Made by a program: the position numbers and the translations under genes | Part shown: positions 60,641 to 64,000 of the stretch, piece by piece | Layout: the number at the start of each line of letters is the position of its first letter | Numbering within the stretch: position 1 is the first letter of the stretch | Notes under the pieces: model-generated | Seen by the model: the letters and a program-made list of their open reading frames with translations, nothing else | Told to the model about the DNA's origin: nothing | Databases searched by the model: none | Source: Spirosoma utsteinense | GTDB lineage: Bacteria; Bacteroidota; Bacteroidia; Cytophagales; Spirosomataceae | Direction: 5' to 3' | Length of the DNA stretch: 64,000 nt | NCBI RefSeq assembly: GCF_014282275.1 | Contig: NZ_VFIA01000017.1 | Span: 62,001 to 126,000 of the forward strand

Positions 60641-62074
60641 TCATTTTCGAATCTGTTCTCCCTCCCGGTTTATGGTCATAAGCTGACCATTCAAAAAGAC
60701 AGCGGCAGTGTTGCCACGAAACGGCGTGACAGCCTCATATTCAGGCTCAATTACCCATTCGTCCGCTGCGTTTATGTATCCCCAACGTCCTTTGCTGCGG
60801 GCACGTCGCCAGCCGCGTTCATCGGTTCCCAGTTCAACTTTATCGTACGGTTTATCACCAAACGATTCTTCATACTTACCGATACGGGCGTCGGCAGGTG
60901 TCGATGGTTTGGCTACGGGCACTTCAGGAGCCTTGGCAACCGGCGCAGCTTTCTCCTCCGGCAACACATCGACAACCGCGTTTTTTTCCTCTCTCTGTTT
61001 AACACGCTCCGAAGCAAGTGGCTCATCTACGATCTTTTCTGACTTGGGGGCAGGTATATCGGTGGCTATATCTTCATCTTTATTGCGCTGCCGACGCTTC
61101 GGACTTTCGTTCGATGCTTTTCGCCGGGTGGTCTGCTCCGTTTGCCGATCAGACTTCCGGTTGGGCTCGGGCGTTTGGTTATTGTTTCGGATAAACCAAT
61201 AGATCAGGGCTAACAAGGCCAGCGCAAACAATACGCCATATAAACCGCTGTTGTCCCGGGGAATAACCTCTACCCGGACCGTGCTTAACGGATTATCGTT
61301 AGCATCGAACAACGTGTAATCAGCGGTTTTTGATGGCTTTATCCAACCCCTGTTCTTGGGCGACAAACCTTCACCAAGATCGTCGATGGTCACAGCCAGC
61401 AGGTTTTCAACCTCCCACTCCAGGGTTACAGAATCACCCTTGCGAATGCGGGCCGGAGTAGCTGTAAACGAACGAACAACAGGTGGCGGGCCAGCCAGCG
61501 GAACCGGTTCGACATAAACAGGCGGTGGTGGCGGCACATAAACCGGTGGCTTGGGCGGTTCGGGAGCGGGTGCTTCAACAGTGGGTTTGAGCGGCACATC
61601 TACCGGTACTGGCCTGACCGGCTGATCATCGCTTTCAAGCAAATCGCTGAAGCGATCGGATTCATCGACGGGGCGGTTGACCGGGGCCGGTGGTTCAACG
61701 GGGGGGGCGGTTACGGGGGCTGGGGGCGACTTTACCGGACTGATCCGGCTTAACTCGGCAGGTACCCATTTGTTGCGAACGAAGTCGGGCGACAGGTTCA
61801 ACGAACGGGCCGCGTTCACAATCTGGTTCAGGTCCTGATCGATGAGGTGACTGCGGGAAGGCTGCGCCAGCCGGGCAATACGGACCTGAATATTCTGGAA
61901 TAAAATACTGTTGTTGTTAACCTCCTGACTTATCTCATTAGCCCGTTTCAAGGCAATTTCGAGCGGCCACCCGGCTGCCTGAGCATCCTGAAGATAGCCG
62001 TTGCTACGCCAGGCATCGGGGCCGTTGAGCACGATGGCTTCGCGGAGTCGGTCGATCAGTTCGGTTTCGGTCAT
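60641..62074 (-). CDS. Membrane protein with Ig-like and WG-repeat regions
   Basis: The 477-residue protein has no signal peptide. An N-terminal helical domain (~1-115) and a Pro-rich linker lead to an Ig-like domain at ~200-275 (FTATPARIRKGDSVTLEWEVENLLAVTIDD ... TADYTLFDANDN) of the type common in bacterial surface proteins. A single membrane helix at ~282-295 (LYGVLFALALLALIYWFI), a long charged linker, and a C-terminal WG-like repeat (ARSKGRWGYINAADEWVIEPEYEAVTPFRGNTAAV) follow. It is probably an envelope scaffold or sensor. No enzyme motif is seen. Confidence 0.72.
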   Translation of the reverse strand: MTETELIDRLREAIVLNGPDAWRSNGYLQDAQAAGWPLEIALKRANEISQEVNNNSILFQNIQVRIARLAQPSRSHLIDQDLNQIVNAARSLNLSPDFVRNKWVPAELSRISPVKSPPAPVTAPPVEPPAPVNRPVDESDRFSDLLESDDQPVRPVPVDVPLKPTVEAPAPEPPKPPVYVPPPPPVYVEPVPLAGPPPVVRSFTATPARIRKGDSVTLEWEVENLLAVTIDDLGEGLSPKNRGWIKPSKTADYTLFDANDNPLSTVRVEVIPRDNSGLYGVLFALALLALIYWFIRNNNQTPEPNRKSDRQTEQTTRRKASNESPKRRQRNKDEDIATDIPAPKSEKIVDEPLASERVKQREEKNAVVDVLPEEKAAPVAKAPEVPVAKPSTPADARIGKYEESFGDKPYDKVELGTDERGWRRARSKGRWGYINAADEWVIEPEYEAVTPFRGNTAAVFLNGQLMTINREGEQIRK

Positions 62075-62189
62075 CGATAAAGGGGCGTGTTTATAGGTTA
62101 GTTCTGCGTGGATACCCGCTTACGAACCCACCGACAAGGCAGCAGGCGCGGCACTGTCGATAGAAACGTACTCACCTGAACACGAAATT

Positions 62190-62810
62190 TTACTCAAACG
62201 TCACCACATTACGCCGGTAATCGACCGAAATTTTACCAAACTGCGACAAAGCGGACTGACCCAGCAGCAAAGGTGCTTTGGTTCCGCTAACGATGTTGGC
62301 GCTCACGTTTTCAAGTACACGGTCGCCAATCTGTACTGATTTCAGTCGAATTACCGCGCCTGGCGAAATGGCCCCCGTAGCATCCTTGAAGCGCGACCGA
62401 CCAATGATATCGGCTTTGGTAATGGCCCCCTGCTTGTACATAAACTCCGCTTCGGCATCCGACATGGAAATAAGGCTGGCTCCCGTATCCAGAATAAATT
62501 TCATGGGTACGCCATTGACCGTAACCGGTACTTTGTACACGCCATTTTCCCGTTCCATCGCCACTTCGGTGGGGCCGTCGCCAATCTGTTTTAATACCGG
62601 CTTCGGCACGGAACGGTCTGGCGTGGACGCTTCTTCTGGTTCCTCAGCACGTGGTTCGGCGGGGGTACGTACGGCGCTCCCCGTCTGCTGGTCGGCCGTG
62701 TTTCGCTTGGCCCGACGAGTGGTATGACTTCCCGACCGCGAGCAGCCGGAACAGCCCGACAGGTAGAGCATAACCCAGAGAACCAATATGGAAAGTGTTA
62801 GTCGGACCAT
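62190..62810 (-). CDS. Retropepsin-like aspartic protease, lipoprotein
   Basis: With the ATG at 62810 the protein has 206 residues and a lipoprotein signal ending LSGC (C20). After a charged linker, residues ~85-206 form a single-lobe clan AA aspartic protease: MKFILDTGASLISMS (D108-T-G) and APLLLGQSALSQFGKISVDYRRNVV, the usual flanking features. Such proteins must dimerise to make the active site. It is anchored to a membrane between two hypothetical envelope genes and could process one of them (inference). Confidence 0.88.
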   Translation of the reverse strand: MVRLTLSILVLWVMLYLSGCSGCSRSGSHTTRRAKRNTADQQTGSAVRTPAEPRAEEPEEASTPDRSVPKPVLKQIGDGPTEVAMERENGVYKVPVTVNGVPMKFILDTGASLISMSDAEAEFMYKQGAITKADIIGRSRFKDATGAISPGAVIRLKSVQIGDRVLENVSANIVSGTKAPLLLGQSALSQFGKISVDYRRNVVTFE

Positions 62811-62829
62811 TGTGTAGAGTTGAGTATGG

Positions 62830-62872
62830 CCTGAACGAATGCCATTATCCAGCATAATGGCATTCGTTCAGG
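62830..62872. terminator. Perfect 19-bp hairpin between minus-strand genes
   Basis: Arms 62830-62848 and 62854-62872 are exact complements with a 5-base loop, starting one base after the stop of the upstream gene (62874). There is no T-tract, so it may attenuate or process the transcript rather than end it. Confidence 0.6.
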
Positions 62873-62873
62873 T

Positions 62874-63974
62874 CTATTCGTAGCGGATCAATGCTTTCGT
62901 TTTCACCCGCCAGGCCCCATTTTCCAGTACAGCCTCACCATCACGACGGTTGACAATCCGGGTAAACTGCGATGAATAGCTGTTCTCGCTGTCGCAGGCG
63001 GGTTCAATCATGTAATTTCGGTAGGTCAGGAAACGGGCAACCCGACCGGGCTCCGCTTCGAATCGGAACGTGGCCGAATCAGGCGCAGTCGTACTGAACC
63101 GATAAGCCGATTCGGGGGAAAGCGTCTCGGCCTGGTGTGCGTTGTCGAACTGTCCGTTCGGGTCTGGTGGTGGGAAATAAAATACCTCGTTCCGAACCGA
63201 AGCTGCAACCGGTGCAATCGGCTGAACCTGGCTTTGGGTAGGCACCGACGCGGGCTCAACAGGCACAATAGGAACAGGCTCTGTCGAATTGGGTACGCCA
63301 GCCGACGGTGTACCCGATCGGATGTTGACCGGTGCCACCGGTGGCGGGGTACTTTCGATGGTGGCAGCCGCTACGGCGGGTGTTGGCGGCTGGGGTGACC
63401 GATACGTATCAGGCTGCTTTCGATTATCGGCCTGAGGATGACGGGGCTCGTTAGCGGGCTTGGGTCGCCGGGCAAAATCCAGATCGCGGCTTAATTGTCT
63501 GTTATCCTGAATCAGGCGATCAACTTCCTGCTTTAGCGCGCGATACATTAGAAAATACACTACCCCGGCCCCGACCAGTAAACCAGCTATACCACTCAAA
63601 ATTATCATCCAGATTCGGTTTTCTTTTTCTTCGTTTACAGCCCGTTCCAGTTGGCTCATCCGAATGGCAGCCCCGTCGATGTTTACATCTTCGCTCGAGC
63701 CAGCTACCTGTTCCGTCTCGCCACTTGCTGGCTGGCCAGCTACCGGAGCCGCAGGCTGATCAGCCGGAGCGGGAGGAAGCATACGGTCGATCTTAGCAAA
63801 AATCTGCGTCTGAACGTCGGCGCTAAGAGGCTGGCCGTAGTTTTTGTCGGCCTTGTACTTCGCGTAAAACTGCGTGAACTCCCGGCGAATGGCCGCATTA
63901 GCCTCGCTGGGAGACATGGTTTGAAATGGAGCCGTGCTTTTCAACCGGCCCAGTTCCTGCATCTTCACCCCCAC
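62874..63974 (-). CDS. Membrane protein of unknown function, 5' end uncertain
   Basis: The reading frame is open to the window edge, so the gene may continue beyond it. Possible starts inside are a GTG at 63974 (366 residues) and ATGs at 63962 and 63917. A helical N-terminal part is followed by one membrane helix (WMIILSGIAGLLVGAGVVYFLM), a coiled coil (ALKQEVDRLIQDNRQLSRDL), a long Pro-rich region and a C-terminal beta-rich domain of ~110 residues (SATFRFEAEPGRVARFL, EAVLENGAWRVKTKALIRYE). The layout resembles the Ig/WG protein encoded downstream. Function unknown. Confidence 0.65.
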   Translation of the reverse strand: MGVKMQELGRLKSTAPFQTMSPSEANAAIRREFTQFYAKYKADKNYGQPLSADVQTQIFAKIDRMLPPAPADQPAAPVAGQPASGETEQVAGSSEDVNIDGAAIRMSQLERAVNEEKENRIWMIILSGIAGLLVGAGVVYFLMYRALKQEVDRLIQDNRQLSRDLDFARRPKPANEPRHPQADNRKQPDTYRSPQPPTPAVAAATIESTPPPVAPVNIRSGTPSAGVPNSTEPVPIVPVEPASVPTQSQVQPIAPVAASVRNEVFYFPPPDPNGQFDNAHQAETLSPESAYRFSTTAPDSATFRFEAEPGRVARFLTYRNYMIEPACDSENSYSSQFTRIVNRRDGEAVLENGAWRVKTKALIRYE

Positions 63975-64000
63975 CGCGTCCCAGCCACCAACGCCACGAA

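Overview
The window looks like chromosomal DNA of a Bacteroidota bacterium of the Cytophagales/Spirosoma type. The signs are a TonB-dependent receptor with an N-terminal carboxypeptidase-regulatory-like domain followed by DUF4249 lipoproteins, DUF892, DUF4254, 2TM and WG-repeat proteins, lipoprotein signals with a terminal Cys, few Shine-Dalgarno-like sites, and several good matches to the Bacteroidota -7 promoter box TAnnTTTG. The genus is inferred from gene content. I see no rRNA, tRNA, CRISPR array, transposase or phage gene.

Layout. 0-20 kb is mostly housekeeping: an LpxR-like lipid A deacylase, an M1 aminopeptidase divergent from a secreted GATase-like protein, a 0.6 kb gap with two large palindromic repeats, dnaE trailed by a DUF4258/YgiT-type toxin-antitoxin-like pair, DUF4254 plus two GT9 transferases, a TonB receptor/DUF4249/DUF4249 operon, and a PolX homologue whose polymerase residues are missing. 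20-26.5 kb holds thyA, OsmC, a DUF1080/TIM-barrel pair, Dps and an Nramp-like transporter with a changed metal site. 26.5-38.5 kb is an exopolysaccharide locus: a 0.7 kb AT-rich leader, then export protein, tyrosine autokinase, initiating transferase, flippase, acyltransferase, polymerase and GT2 on the plus strand, with stop/start overlaps at three junctions, and three glycosyltransferases on the minus strand. 38.5-46.6 kb contains etfB/etfA, a DUF151 bifunctional nuclease whose promoter lies in a hairpin arm, a secreted PPC-domain protein, a transglutaminase-like protein and a large outer-membrane-type protein. 46.6-53.5 kb is sparse, with an HpcH/HpaI aldolase, a histone-deacetylase-fold hydrolase, an SDR, and a small group ending in DUF892. 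53.5-64 kb has a 1231-residue hybrid histidine kinase and then a cluster of poorly known envelope proteins (PKD lipoprotein, proline-rich membrane proteins, Ig-like/WG protein, retropepsin-like lipoprotein) whose plus and minus halves converge on a hairpin and a 34-residue lysine-rich ORF.

A recurring trait is that many intergenic gaps carry long, nearly perfect inverted repeats with arms of 16-31 bp. Some are ordinary terminators. Others lack a T-tract, are built from repeated short words, or overlap promoters. The strongest leads for follow-up are the polymerase-dead PolX, the Nramp homologue with GPGT/VPYN in place of DPGN/MPHN, the truncated MqsA-like antitoxin pair, the 270-bp gene-conversion tract between the DUF4249 paralogues, the promoter-in-hairpin before the bifunctional nuclease, and the 57-64 kb envelope cluster.
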